Of a stretch of 64,000 nucleotides of DNA, positions 1-11,123 are shown piece by piece (position 1 is the stretch's first letter; each line of letters begins with the position of its first letter). The notes under the pieces were generated by a model, which had not been told where the DNA came from, searched no databases, and worked only from the letters and a program-made list of their open reading frames with translations. This stretch comes from Cavia porcellus (Eukaryota; Chordata; Mammalia; Rodentia; Caviidae). The DNA is taken from contig NW_026947486.1 in NCBI RefSeq assembly GCF_034190915.1, forward strand, positions 22,995,001 through 23,059,000, read 5' to 3'. A program made the translations under genes and the position numbers.

Positions 1-337
1 CTTTCTCTACTTACTTTAAAGATTTTTTATTTATGTTTTGATTTCTGATATGACTATGATGTCTCTTGGACTTGATTTATTTCAGCTTATCCTATTTAGA
101 GTTTGGTCAGATTCTAGATCCTATGTTTACATCTTGTCAATTTTGGAAATTTTCTATTCACTACTCAAATACTTTTTAAGCTTTATACATTTTGTCTACT
201 CCTTTTGTGACTCATAATACAGGGCAAGATGGAGGAAGGGAAGGGTAGAAAATCAGTAGCAGTTTGTACCATCTAATTTGTCATCTTGATGCTGGGTGGT
301 GATGTATGATCAGGTTCCTGCTTAACCCTGTTGACAG

Positions 338-386
<49 letters not shown>

Positions 387-889
387 AATGTATCAGGTAG
401 TACCAACTCACTTTGCCTCATTCTTCTGTATTTTCCCTGTGCAAGCATAGAAAATGCGTTCCTATAGCACACTGGAAACATAGTGGAGCCTGTGGATTAC
501 AGAATAGCATACCAGCTTCCAACTGTTTCTGACAGACAGGAAAATAATTTCTGCTTTATTCTGGGTCTTTCTGACACAACAGGCATTCAGGTCTTATTAC
601 ATGTTTGCAGTGCATAATGATTACATGTATTTTGGGGAACTGGTGCAGCTACATAATATATTTCAATTTTTCACTTCCACCAATCTTTTTATGTTGTTTG
701 TTTGCTAGAATCAGATTAATTTGTTTATCTTATAAGCCCTTATAAAGTTAGTCATCATATACACATACTTACAACCAGGCTTCTAGATAAAAAAAAATAC
801 AATGCATAAGACAATCATATTAAATCAAGATACACTTTCAGATACATTGTGCAAGTTGGATTACAATAACTGTTTTTCACTCACTCTTT
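1..889. other. AT-rich DNA without a recognised gene
   Basis: I see no gene here. The stretch is AT-rich and holds one TA microsatellite (340-382). It borders the 3' end of the minus-strand L1 that starts near 890 and may include degraded L1 3' untranslated sequence, but I cannot show that. Confidence 0.5.
340..382. repeat. (TA)n microsatellite
   Basis: About 21 uninterrupted TA dinucleotides. An isoleucine/tyrosine-repeat reading frame across it on the minus strand is an artefact of the repeat. Confidence 0.95.
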
Positions 890-3248
890 TTTCCTATTAA
901 CTTTTATTTTGCACTTTATTTATATATTTTCTAATATAAGAGAAACCATGTGACATTTAAATTTGTGTACCTGACTTACTTTGCTTAACATTATGGTCTG
1001 AGGGTACAGTCGTTTTCCTGAAAATGACAAGTTTATCTTTCTTTATCCTTTTTTATAGAAAGAACTCTATTGTATATAAATATCACATTAATTTTCTTTA
1101 TCAATTTATTTATTGCTGGATATATATGCTGTTTCCAGGATTTAGCTATTATAAATTGTGCTGCTAGAAACACGAGCATGTATACAATACTGTGGTGTGA
1201 TGCCTTTAACTCTTTTGGGAAGATGCTTATAAGAGGAATAGTTGGATCAAATGGAATCTCTAGTTTCAGATTTTTGAGGAATCTCCATGTTGACTTCTGT
1301 AGAGATTGGACCAATTTATATTTCAACCAGCCGTAAAGAAATGTTTCTTTTTCCTTGAAGCCTCACTCAAATTTGTTACTCGTTTATTTCTTCATGAGAA
1401 CCATTCTTCCAGTAGTGTGACGAAATCTATGTTGTTTTAATTTGTGTTTCTTGAACATCCAGCAATGTTGCGTTTATCTCATGTGTTTATTGACCATTTG
1501 TACTTAACTTTATCTGAGGAGTGCATATTCATTTCAGATGCCTACTTTTTACTGGATTTTAAATTTACATGATCTAAATTTTAAATTTATTTATATATTT
1601 TAGATATTAGTCTTTTGTTTGAGGAATAGCTGGCAATGATTTTCTTCATTTTGTAGATTGTTTCTTCACTCTGTTGGTGGTCTCTTGTTGCACAGACACT
1701 TTTTAATTTGAAGTGATATCATTTCTTAATTCTTGACATTTCCTGGACAACCAGGGTTCTATTCAGAAAGTTTTTGACATCACCTATGTCTTCAAGAGTT
1801 TTACCTATTTTGTCTTCCAGGAGATTAAGTGTTTCTGTTCTAACAGATCTTAAATTCATTTTGATTTTACCATAGTACATGGTGAAAAATATGGCTTTAT
1901 ACTCATCCTTTGACCTGTTGCATAGTTAGTTTTCCCAGCACTATTAGCTAAAGAGCCAATTTTCTTCCAGTAAAAGGATTTGGCTCCTCTATCAAAGATA
2001 ATGTGGTTGCATATACCTGGAGTTGTTTCTGTATCCTCTTTTCTGCTTCATTGATCCACAAGTCTGTTTTTTGCCAATAGCATGCTATAATCATGTAGTA
2101 TAACTTGAAGACCAGGATTGTGATGCACGACATTTTGCTCTTATTGCCCAATGTTTTGCTATTCTAGGTCTCTTTTGGTTTCATATGTATTTTAGGTTTT
2201 CTTTCTCTAGTTCCATAAGAAATGCTATTGGTATTTTTAATAGCATCATTTTAAAATCTGTATAATTGTTTTAAGAATATGATCAGTCTGACTATATTGG
2301 TTCTACCTTTCCAGGAATAGGAGATACTTTCATTTCCTGATATGATCTTTGATCTCCTTTTCCAGAGTGCTGTAGAATTATTTAACTTTATAGAGTTATT
2401 TAACTTCCTTGGTTAAGTTAATTCCTAACTATTTCACTTTTCTTGATGCTATTGTTGAAAGTATTGTGTCACTAATTTCTCTGTCAATGAGTTTGTTCTT
2501 GCCAAAAGGAACACTACTGATTTTGAAGTGTTGATATTGTATCTGATGCTACAGAACTTGGTTATTAATTCTAGGGCTCTTCTGGTGAAGTTTTGGGGGT
2601 CTTCTATGAAGAGGATCATGTCTTAGGAAATAATAATTTAACATCTTCCTTCCATCAATATTTCTTTTATTTTTTTCTCTTGTCTAATTGCTCTAAGGTT
2701 TAAAGAACTCTTTTGACCAGTAGTAGTGATAATAGATATCCTTGTTCCTGATTTTAGAGAAAAAGCTTTCAGGTTTTCTACCTTTAGTATGATTCTTGCC
2801 ATTGATTTGTTATACACTATTGCTATTAGATTGAGAAAAAGACATTCTATTTCTATTTTCTCCAGTTTTTATCACAAATATATGTCAGAATTTGTCAAAT
2901 TCACTTCTGATTCTATTGAGATGATCATTTGGTTTCTCTCCTTGATTCTGTTTATGTCATGTATTACATTCATTAATTTGTGTATGCTGAGCCATCCATG
3001 CAGCCTTGGAATGAATCTTACTTTCTGTAATGTCTGATCTTTCTGATGATTTGCTACATTCTGTTTTCCAGTATCTTGAGGATTTTTGCACCTATGTTCA
3101 CTAAAGAGAGACACTTGGAATTCTCTCATTTGGTCATTTTATTTTCTGGTTTTAGAACCAGGGCAATGCTTGCTTCCAAGGAATCAATCTGGAAATACTG
3201 TTTCACTTTTGATTTCAATGAAAGATTTGAAAGATATTGGCATTAGGT
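890..3248 (-). mobile_element. L1-A, 3' half (ORF2 and 3' end), old LINE-1
   Basis: Decayed LINE-1 on the minus strand. The clearest protein-level match is the ORF2 C-terminus at 1033-1336 (the FLAAQFIIAKSWKQ block and a decayed SIKKDKER end). Further pieces are at 1948-2151 (the YWQKTDLWINEAEKRIQ area) and 2872-3129 (the RT segment with VRFIPRLHGWLSIHKLMNVI, followed by MIISIES). Stops and frameshifts separate them, so it is inactive. The element is cut at 3243-3248 by ERV-A and continues at 5311. Confidence 0.88.
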
Positions 3249-3548
3249 TGACTGGCGCAGGCCCCCAATGAGACAGAGGACAGAGGACGCTCTTGTGGGT
3301 AACAGGTAACTGCCGCTTTATTGAGGCGGGTTCTGGCTTATATATCTGACTGTGGCCAATCACAAGCTGCCTATCTGACTGTGGCCAATCACAAGCTGCC
3401 TATCTGACTGTGGCCAATCACAAGCTGCCACGGAGTAAACATCACTAGTTGCCGCGGAGAAGTTTATTTGGAGAGGGATATAATGCATTGCGGAAGCTGA
3501 CGTGGCTCTTGGTCCTGGGCGGAGTATGTTGAGCGCCTGCGCCCGACA
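3249..3548 (-). repeat. ERV-A 3' LTR (300 bp, three 29-bp units)
   Basis: On the minus strand it begins TGTCGGGCGC and ends GCGCCAGTCA. It carries a TATA box (TATATAAG, near 3338-3346) and an AATAAA signal (near 3320). A 29-bp unit containing a CCAAT box is present three times in tandem (about 3345-3431). The other LTR has two units, which accounts exactly for the 29-bp length difference. Confidence 0.93.
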
Positions 3549-3563
3549 TCTCCCCCTTTCTTT
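3549..3563 (-). promoter_or_regulatory. ERV-A polypurine tract
   Basis: On the minus strand this is an A/G-only run (AAAGAAAGGGGGAGA) directly abutting the first base of the 3' LTR, the position at which plus-strand DNA synthesis is primed in retroviruses. ERV-B has a near-identical tract. Confidence 0.88.
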
Positions 3564-3697
3564 ATAACTGATGCAGGGTCTCCAGGGGTCGGTGCCCCTC
3601 GTGAGGTGTCACGCTGCAGTCATGACAGTGCCTCACTACTCGTTGGTGCTCTTTTGGAGGGGGCAGGAGTATTGTTTTATGAGCCCAACCCACATGC

Positions 3698-4122
3698 TCA
3701 TCGACTTGGAGACTGGGGTGTCTCCTGGCCAAGGATGACACCCCCTGCGATGCTTTGCTCCACACCTGCGTCACAGCATGGCGAGCCATGCTGCCGGGCT
3801 TTGATCGGATTCCACGGCCAGCAATGCTTGTTTGATACTTTGTCCCTATTCCTTTGTCTGCGAATCCAACAGAGCAGAAGTAGACTGCCGAATGCGGCAA
3901 GTGTAGCCATGGCAGCCAGAGCCCCTATTCCTGCCTATTTCTTTTATTGCGCACGAGCTGGATCACAGGAAACTCATCTGGGTCCGCCATAACTGGAACC
4001 GGTGCGAATTGGGGTACCTGCATAACGACAGCTGAAAGTGTACTGTTATCCCAACATTGTAACATATAACAGGTTGCGGTGGAGCAATTTAGAAAAGTCA
4101 TATTTGTGGTGGCTTCAAACAA
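3698..4122 (-). pseudogene. env: ERV-A env remnant around the SU/TM junction
   Basis: Two overlapping minus-strand frames. The upstream one (3925-4122) is cysteine- and Asn-glycosylation-rich (NCS, NMT, NST), then has a VPV motif and ends in a basic RNKR segment like the furin site between SU and TM of betaretrovirus-type envelopes; it stops at 3925-3927. The adjoining frame (3698-3910) opens with an alanine/glycine-rich hydrophobic stretch like a fusion peptide or membrane segment, then turns basic. The two frames do not join in one reading frame, and the TM ectodomain is absent. The assignment rests on motif order, not on a database match. Confidence 0.55.
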
Positions 4123-4203
4123 CAGAAAAAGGATTCCCTGATAGGGCCCGAGATCTCTAACACTTGCAGGGCATTGATCAGGTGCAAATAGTTACCAATT
4201 CTG

Positions 4204-4629
4204 TTAATTGAGTTCACCTGACTTTGGGTGTCTAACTTCCTCCTTTCCGGCGGCCGCTGCGTCCGCCATTTTGTGTGCCTTTTCCTCCTCTTCACTATCT
4301 GATGAGTCCTCTGTTTCTGGGTTGGGTGCGGTCGCCTCGCCTGCGACACTGGGCTCACGAGATTGCTCGCGGGAGGATTCTGCCTGATGGTAACCAAGCG
4401 CCATGGCGCCAGCCGTTATATGGTCACGACAAGAGGCATCTGCGAGGCAGATCCTCACTACTGCCCAAAGGGGTCTGACTCCTGGCTCCAGGAGGCCATT
4501 TTCTGCTGCAAAGTCAAGATCTCTCCCTAATTTATCCCAGCTGGGGATGGTAACGGACCCCGTGGGACCAAACCAAGGTGCTACCTTATCGACCTGATCG
4601 AGGAAGTTTTGAATTTGTTTTCGTTTCAT
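4204..4629 (-). pseudogene. gag: ERV-A gag remnant (matrix N-terminus)
   Basis: A 141-codon frame holding the N-terminal matrix region of a class II gag: a helix followed by APWFGPTGSVTIPSW and a KLGRDLDF block, then an acidic serine/glutamate-rich linker (DSSDSEEEE). The frame is open for a short way upstream of 4629, with a QPLS-like segment, into an A-rich run where the usual Met-Gly myristoylation start would be expected. I see no convincing start there. Capsid and nucleocapsid are absent. The region is homologous to the ERV-B matrix (PWFLPTGSLTLPSW). Confidence 0.8.
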
Positions 4630-5019
4630 TTGTAATCCCTTTTCTCTCAGTAAGTCGCTTAAAGCGACTGACAGCGGCTGAGTCTTTTTATTTCTTTTTG
4701 TTTCCTTTTTCCTTTTTTTTTTTTTTTTGTAACAGGGACAGCTTAGTCCCCGCGCCCCTTTACGGCGCCCCCAAAACCGGCCTCTTTACGGCCCCCAGAA
4801 CTCTCTTTACGAGTTCCTCGACCCTTGCGACGCGTCCGCCCAAGGTTGCCCGATAGCCCCCGCTATCCGGCCCTGCAGCACCCGCTGCCTGTTGCGTAGC
4901 CCCCGCTACCAACGTTGAGCAGTTTAACCTGTCAGCCCCCGCCCGCCGAGTAGCCCCCGCTATCGGCACTTGACGGTTTTACCTGTTAACGTCTCTGTTC
5001 CGTCGGAGAGAGAGAGAGT

Positions 5020-5037
5020 TCCCCGTACGGGCCACCA
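5020..5037 (-). promoter_or_regulatory. ERV-A primer-binding site, tRNA-Ile(AAT)
   Basis: Read on the minus strand this 18-mer is TGGTGGCCCGTACGGGGA, lying two bases after the end of the 5' LTR. It is the exact complement of the 3' end of tRNA-Ile(AAT) including CCA, as I recall that tRNA. Lysine and phenylalanine tRNAs are the more familiar primers of class II elements and do not fit. Confidence 0.85.
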
Positions 5038-5039
5038 GT

Positions 5040-5310
5040 TGACCGGCGCAGCCCCCCAATGAGACAGAGGACAGAGGATGCTCTTGTGGGTAACAGGTAA
5101 CTGCCGCTTTATTGAGGTGGGTTCTGGCTTATATATCTGACTGTGGCCAATCACAAGCTGCCTATCTGACTGTGGCCAATCACAAGCTGCCACGGAGTAA
5201 ACATCACTAGTTGCCGCGGAGAAGTTTATTTGGAGAGGGACGTAACGCATTGCGGAAGCTGACGTGGCTCTTGGTCCTGGGCGGAGTATGTTGAGCGCCT
5301 GCGCCTGACA
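5040..5310 (-). repeat. ERV-A 5' LTR (271 bp, two 29-bp units)
   Basis: On the minus strand it begins TGTCAGGCGC and ends GCGCCGGTCA. It has the same TATA box, AATAAA and CCAAT-bearing 29-bp unit as the 3' LTR, but only two tandem units. It would drive transcription toward lower coordinates. Confidence 0.93.
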
Positions 5311-6698
5311 TTAGGTCTTTCCCAAAATTCTTGTAGAATGTAGCAGTGAATCTGTGGGGACTTGAGCTTTCCTTGGTTGATAAATTACTTTTTATTATTA
5401 CAATTTCATTGACTGATATTGGATTGTTTGGGATTTCATATCTTCTTGGTTCACCTTTGTAAGTTCATCTCTATCTAGGAATTTATACATGTCTTCTGAA
5501 TTTTCCATTTTATTAGTGTACAGAATCACAAGATAGCTACTGATAATCTGGATTTTTGAAGAATCTATTGGGATTTTCCTTTTTCATTATTTGGGTTTTT
5601 TCTTTCCTTATTTTGTTAAAATTGTTTAAAGGTTTTTTCTATTTTGTTTAATCAACTCTTCAATTCATAGATTCTTATACGTTTGCCTCAATTTCATTAA
5701 TTTCTTCTCTGACCCTTATATTTTCCTTCCTCATCGTAGATTTGAGTTTGGATTGTTCATTTTTTCTCTGGGACCTTGAGGTGCATTGTTAGGTTATTTA
5801 CTTTAATTCGCTGTTTTTCTGATATGGGAATTTATCACTATAAACTTCCTTGTTAGGCTCCTTTCATTGCAACTCATAAGTTCCAGTATGTTATACTAGC
5901 ATTATCCTTTGATTGTAGAACTGTTTTCTTCTTTGAATCTGTGACCCATTGATTATTCAACAGAGTTTAACTTTCTTGTGTTTATAGTTTCTGTGGTGTA
6001 TTTTGCCATTTATTTCCAGTTTCATTTCACTATGACATGATAATATACATTGGTAATTTTTTTTTATTTACTTAACTATGCTTTATTGATTAGTATGTAG
6101 TATATTTTGAAGAAAGCCCCATGTGCCACTGAGAAAAATATGTACTGTTATTGTTGAGTGGAATACTACAGATACATATTATATCCATATGTTCAATTAT
6201 TTGGTTTAACTTTCTATCTCTTTGTTGATTTTTTTGTCTAGTTGATCTGTCAGTTTGTGATGACAGGGTATTGAAGTCTTCTATTGCAATTGTAATGATG
6301 TTTATCTAATTTTATTGCCCATTAGTGTTTGTTTTATGAAACTGGGTATGCTGGTATGTAGTGAGTATATGTTCATAACTGGTAACACTTCCTGTTGAAT
6401 TGTTATCTTAAATAGTATGTAGTAAGGTTCTTTGTCTCTTCTGATCAGTCTTTGCTTGAAATCCACTTTATTTAAAATTAAGATAGCAAGTTCTGCATTT
6501 TTCTGGGCCCTCATTACAAGGAATTTTGTTTTCCATCCAGTGATTTTTAATCTGTGGGTTTTTAAAATTAAATGTGCGTAGTATACTGATATTGTTGAGC
6601 TTTGTCACTTGATCCATTCTGCCAGTCAGTATCTTTCCACTGGGGAATGTAAGCCCATTCACAATGAGGTATTGAGATATAATTGAGATATCGACTTA

Positions 6699-6770
6699 CT
6701 CTTTTTTTTCCCCCTAGGCACTGAACGCAGGGCCTCGCACTTGCCATGCCACTGAGCTATAACCCTATTT
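6699..6770 (-). mobile_element. ID-type SINE, old copy
   Basis: Read on the minus strand it keeps the tRNA-like TATAGCTCAGTGGCATGGCAAGTGC A-box region and a degenerate B-box, with a poly-T (tail) at its left edge. It is diverged and inserted in L1-A. Confidence 0.65.
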
Positions 6771-7083
6771 TTGACTTATTTTTGTCTTATATAACCCTAT
6801 TTGGACTTATATAACCCTATTATTGACTTATTTTTGTCATTGTTTTATTTTCATTTGCTGATTTCTTTTTTCTTATATGTTCATCCTGCAAGGCGTATTC
6901 ATTATTGCTGACTTATTGGCCTTCTTGGCTTCATTTTCTCTTCCTGGAATATCCTTGAGATAATTTTGTAGTGCTGTTTTGCTGGTCCTGAATTTCTGGA
7001 GCTACTCCTTGTCATAGATACACCTTTTTCTCTACGAGATTTAAAGTAAAATTTTGCTGCTTGGGATTCTGTATTTCTCACTT

Positions 7084-7116
7084 CACTTGATCTTAGCCAA
7101 AAAGCTGAGAAGCGAT
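7084..7116 (-). pseudogene. RNU2: U2 snRNA 5'-fragment retropseudogene (33 nt)
   Basis: On the minus strand it reads ATCGCTTCTCAGCTTTTTGG then CTAAGATCAAGTG, matching nucleotides 1-33 of vertebrate U2 snRNA with two substitutions. It is flanked by a near-perfect 14-bp direct repeat (TGTATTTCTCACTT at 7070-7083; TGTGTTTCTCACTT at 7117-7130), showing insertion by target-primed reverse transcription. It keeps the 5' end and lacks everything after nt 33. It lies in L1-A ORF1 and is not a functional snRNA gene. Confidence 0.88.
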
Positions 7117-7660
7117 TGTGTTTCTCACTTAACACTATGTTTCTTTCTACATACTGGGGAAGTTTTCTGCTATTATTTCTGTGAACAAGTTTTTTTATGC
7201 CATTTGTGTTGTCATCTTGCAGTTAGTGAATACATTTTTCATGTTCTCTTGTTTTTAAAGTGTCTGAAAATTAGGTCTTTGAAGGCATCATTGACTTCTA
7301 GTTCTGAAATTCTGTTCTCACTTTGGCTGGTTCTGCAGCTCATACTTTCAATATGATTTTCAGTCTCCTGGATTTCTGATTGAAACATTTTCATAGACTC
7401 TAATTCTCTGGTTCACTGATCAGTTATGTTTTATATCATTTTGTTTCATTAATCTAACTTTTTATTAGACTCTTCTGAGAGCTCTTGAATCTTTCTGATT
7501 ATTATTTCTATTATTTGTTTAGCTATATCATCTCAAATTCCACTAAGAACCTCTTTGCACTATTTTCTAAACTTATCTGTTATTCTTTTAAGTAATTTGA
7601 TTGTATGACTTATGCTATTCTGCCCCTCGGTGCCCCCTCGATTAGCTTTGAGGGAGTTGG

Positions 7661-8690
7661 AAATTATGGAAGGCATTTTGTTGTCCTGTCTTCTCATTTT
7701 TCTACTGTTTTTGTTTGTTAGTTTTGTTTTGTGCTGATATTTGTGGGACCTTATGCTTTACAGATCTTGTTGCTTATCAAGAGATCACTTTATATGCTTT
7801 TCAATAATATACTTTGTGTGTGGCTAACTATAGTCTTTTTGCATCAGCTTCAAGATCTAACTACTTCTGGGAGGCAAAGATACAATGCAGACAATGTTGT
7901 CTATGAATGTACTATAGTATTATTAATGTCAAAAATGTAATCCGAGTATTAGTTTACATAGAAATAGTGACAATTGTGTGACCTTGGTAATAATAATCAA
8001 ATTAGCAAAAATAGTATTCTCAAAGACAAATTGGATATTAACATAGCATAAGAACCAATTATTTACCACTTTTAATGTAGAAAAAAATTCCACAATTTGT
8101 TGTAAACATTAAGACAACTGAGGTACTGGCTTATAGATGATATGTACTAAATGAGACAGCTGTATCACTACTGTTGGTAGAAAATAACTCAGCATTAATG
8201 TTAAAGTGTTAAATATTAAAATATTAACAAAGTTTGATGTTTATATTATTAAAATGCAGGATTTGAGCATGTAGGAATGCAAGAAGAAAACTTGGAAATA
8301 TTCAACCCTGTGATATGAGAAAGAGGAGAGTGAAGTTGTACAAAAGATCTTACTGGAGAGTAGAAGGATGTAAACAGAACTAGGTAAAAGTAAGAGAAAA
8401 ACCTGGCAAGAAATATAAAGGAAAAATAGGAAGGAGTTCTAACATGTCTGACTAGAAAAGGAGTTGTATCAGAGAAGCTCAGGAAAGATCCACTGAGAAG
8501 GAAGGTGTTTAGAAAGTGGGATGAGGGCCTTCACACTGAAATAGAAAATTATTTTAAAAACTGATACATAGATCAAATCAAACAAATGGACAATTAAAAC
8601 AAGGGAAGTGGTACTATTGTGCCTCCTAAGCCAGACCTTGCTCCCTACTCCATTTGGAAATAGCCATTTTGGATAGTGAGACAAAATATC
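7661..8690. other. AT-rich DNA without a recognised gene
   Basis: No coding region or repeat family that I can name. It may include the degraded 5' end of L1-A. Confidence 0.4.
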
Positions 8691-9570
8691 TGAGGGAAAA
8701 TCTAGTCCCACGATGACCAGATTCCTGGGATATAGTTTGTATTCTGGCCTCTTCCAAGCACCAGGGATAGCACCATTCTTATATTCTCTGCTCTAGCACA
8801 TACTAGGTTGAGGGGATCCATCCCTTCCACCAGACTCAGGCCAAAGAGAGGATATGTAAGTGGAGGACATTCTAACTGAGGTGTTCCCATCACAAACCTG
8901 CCCAGGCAGCCAGACAACCTATTCACCAGAGTGTGTGTGTGTGCTTGCGCATGGTCTCAGTACTCTGCCTAAACAGATCTCATGCCCAGAGGGCCTGCCC
9001 AGTCATAGACAAGTGCACACAGATTGGCTGACACTAGCTCTGCAGATTGAAGATCAGCAGAGTGATCGGTGGTCCATCAGAACATCCTAACACAAGTTGT
9101 GGATATCTGCTGGATACAGAATCACAGGCAGTAGTCCTTATCACAGACTGAGATCGAGTTGGCTTTATTTCTGCATTGCACTCCAGTGTACCCCCCCCCC
9201 CAGTCACAAAAGCGTACACTCATCTGTGGAGAACATGGAGGTAGAGTATCTGCAAACAGACCACAAAGGGAAATTGTGCAGACTCATAGACTCTGTGGCA
9301 TAAGACTTAAGGAATTGGAGCTACTATCCTCCCTTGCAGAAACTCTTCCAGTGCTCACTGGAGGATAGGGACCACTGTCCATACCCCAAATAGAGCATTA
9401 GAGTCAGTTCACTCCAGCAGGTGGTACACACAATATGAAGAAACTATAGGCTTCACAAAGTGAGGACCTGATTACATGTTGCTGTCATCTTTCAGGCTCT
9501 CTGGCAGAGGGGTTACATGTCAATCACATATACATTCTCTTGTTGGAGTGTTTAAACTGAGTGCCTGCCA
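8691..9570. other. Unassigned, more GC-rich block
   Basis: A GC-richer block with a short (GT)n run near 8930-8942 and a C-run at 9191-9201. Several short frames are open, but none resembles a known protein. In position and composition it could be an L1 5' untranslated region, but I cannot demonstrate this. Confidence 0.3.
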
Positions 9571-10639
9571 GATATCTTCTAAGGTTCAGAATTTTTGTTC
9601 TATACTATTTTATGTGGTTTGGTTGTTTTCTTTGGTTGGTTGGTTTTATTAGGATCTTTTTGTTTGATGTTTTTTTCTTCTTCCATTTGTTTTAATGTGG
9701 TTGGTGTCTAGTTTTTCTCCCTCTTCTCATCTCCTGATATAGTTTGTTCACCTCAAGATCTTGTAATTCTTTGTCACAAAGAGTATAATGGCACATTAGC
9801 TCATCTTCTTGTTTCTAACTTGGTGTATTCTCTTTGTTCTCTCAGTCACTCCTACCTTCTATATCAATCCACTATCCTCCCAAATTGTTATTTTCACCCT
9901 GCTGTAGGCTACCTAATGTTCTCTCCTGTTCAATTTTTTCTTTTCTTACATTGCTTTTCTAAATTTTCATTTTACTCTTGTTGGTATAGTTTTAAATTCT
10001 ATCACCCATTATTTTTTCTCATATTTTATATTACTTTATTTTATTTGTTTGACTAGGGCTTTCTGTGTGTGTATGTCACCTTTTCTCACTATCACTCTTT
10101 CAATTATTTTCTTTATTATTCTATCCTTTCTTCTCTAGTTTAATCTACACTCCTTGTTAATTATCCTTTTGCTTGTTGGTTTTGTCTGTTATTGTTTTGT
10201 AATACAATTAGTTTTCTTTTAGACCTTAATAGGGTAGTTTATATCAATTTCATTATGTTCTTCCTATCTTCCACTGCTTAAATTTTTCAAAGTCATTTTT
10301 TTTCCCTCACACTCTCAGGCCCACACATTATCCACACTAGTATAACTTACTCCTATGAATCTATAGTAAACTATATCTTACTAGTGTTGAATATTATTCT
10401 ACTGTGCATGAAGTTTAGATATATATTGAATAGATATTTCCTATATATAAATACCTGGCTTGTCTTAGAGATCATACTATAACTATAGATCTCAAGCCTA
10501 TGGTTAAATATGGTACATACTATAGCTTATTATTATTCAATCTGCATTTGAAATTATTAGTCCTGATTGTATTACTTTATCCAAGGTGACATAGTTGTTG
10601 CTAGCAATTGGTCTTCTCTGTATGCCAACACCAAGATTG
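9571..10639. other. Pyrimidine-rich, gene-free DNA
   Basis: The plus strand is strongly T/C-biased, especially 9600-10320. No gene seen. The bias would fit a retrotransposon read on the minus strand, since L1 sense strands are A-rich, but no protein match is visible. Confidence 0.35.
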
Positions 10640-11123
10640 TCTGGGGGTCATAAACAATACCACAGTACATTGCTAAAGAACTGAATACTGGACAAACAGG
10701 CTAAAACCTTTCCTCCCTCCAAGTAAAGGGAGATAGTAAGATCCTTGGACAGACCCAAAGGCCAATACCTACTAGCTATGCCTACAGGAGGCATCTAAAA
10801 AGTAGTGATTACCTAAAGAGATCTCAATCCTAATACCAGAATACCCCAATAAGCAGTGTTCAAGCCTAAACTCAAAAGACATGTACACAAAAAATAGGAA
10901 ATGAGAAAATGCAGAAGCAAAATGCACCCAAAAGCTCCCAACTCCTGCAAAGCAAGTCCAGGGAGCATTAAGGTGGAAGAAATCAAAAGAGACAAAGCTG
11001 AAATATCTGAAATGGTAGCAGTGAAAGTAACAAAGCAGATGAATAAGATACTTGGTGAATTACAATTAAAAATAACTGCAAGCACAATGAAAGAGAGGGT
11101 GACTGTAATAAAATAAATGATTT
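10640..11123 (+). mobile_element. L1-B, 5' part (5'UTR and start of ORF1)
   Basis: Old plus-strand L1. The region near 10890-11106 reads as the start of ORF1 (A-rich, with an ATGAGAAAATGCAG-type opening). It is cut by L1-C. The last 17 bases (AATAAAATAAATGATTT, 11107-11123) are repeated at 22567-22583, after which L1-B resumes. Confidence 0.75.

Larger units (their letters stand above)
3249..5310 (-). mobile_element. ERV-A: compact class II (ERVK-like) provirus, internally deleted
   Basis: A complete LTR-internal-LTR insertion on the minus strand, only 2,062 bp long. Direct support: matching LTRs at both ends, outer TG...CA ends, a perfect 6-bp TSD TTAGGT (3243-3248 and 5311-5316), a primer-binding site inside the 5' LTR and a polypurine tract inside the 3' LTR. 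The interior keeps only the start of gag and a piece of env around the surface/transmembrane junction. Most of gag, all of pro and pol and the rest of env are missing, so it cannot move on its own. A 6-bp duplication and a matrix motif of the PWF-PTGS type are typical of betaretrovirus-like (class II) elements. By eye the LTRs differ at about 8 of 271 aligned bases outside a repeat-number difference. Confidence 0.93.
5311..7660 (-). mobile_element. L1-A, 5' half (ORF2 endonuclease and ORF1)
   Basis: Continuation of L1-A beyond ERV-A. Minus-strand sequence at about 6300-6662 reads through the ORF2 endonuclease region (NGLTFPSGKILTGRMDQVTK opening block). About 6880-7640 matches ORF1: the C-terminal part near 6900-7050 (SSRNSGPAKQHYKIISRIFQEE) and the coiled-coil segment near 7130-7430. 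Stops are frequent. A small ID-type SINE lies between the two ORFs and a U2 fragment lies in ORF1. The 5' limit is uncertain. Confidence 0.8.

Noticed and set aside
281..481. 66-residue minus-strand frame with an Ile/Tyr repeat
   Set aside because: Produced by the (TA)n microsatellite.
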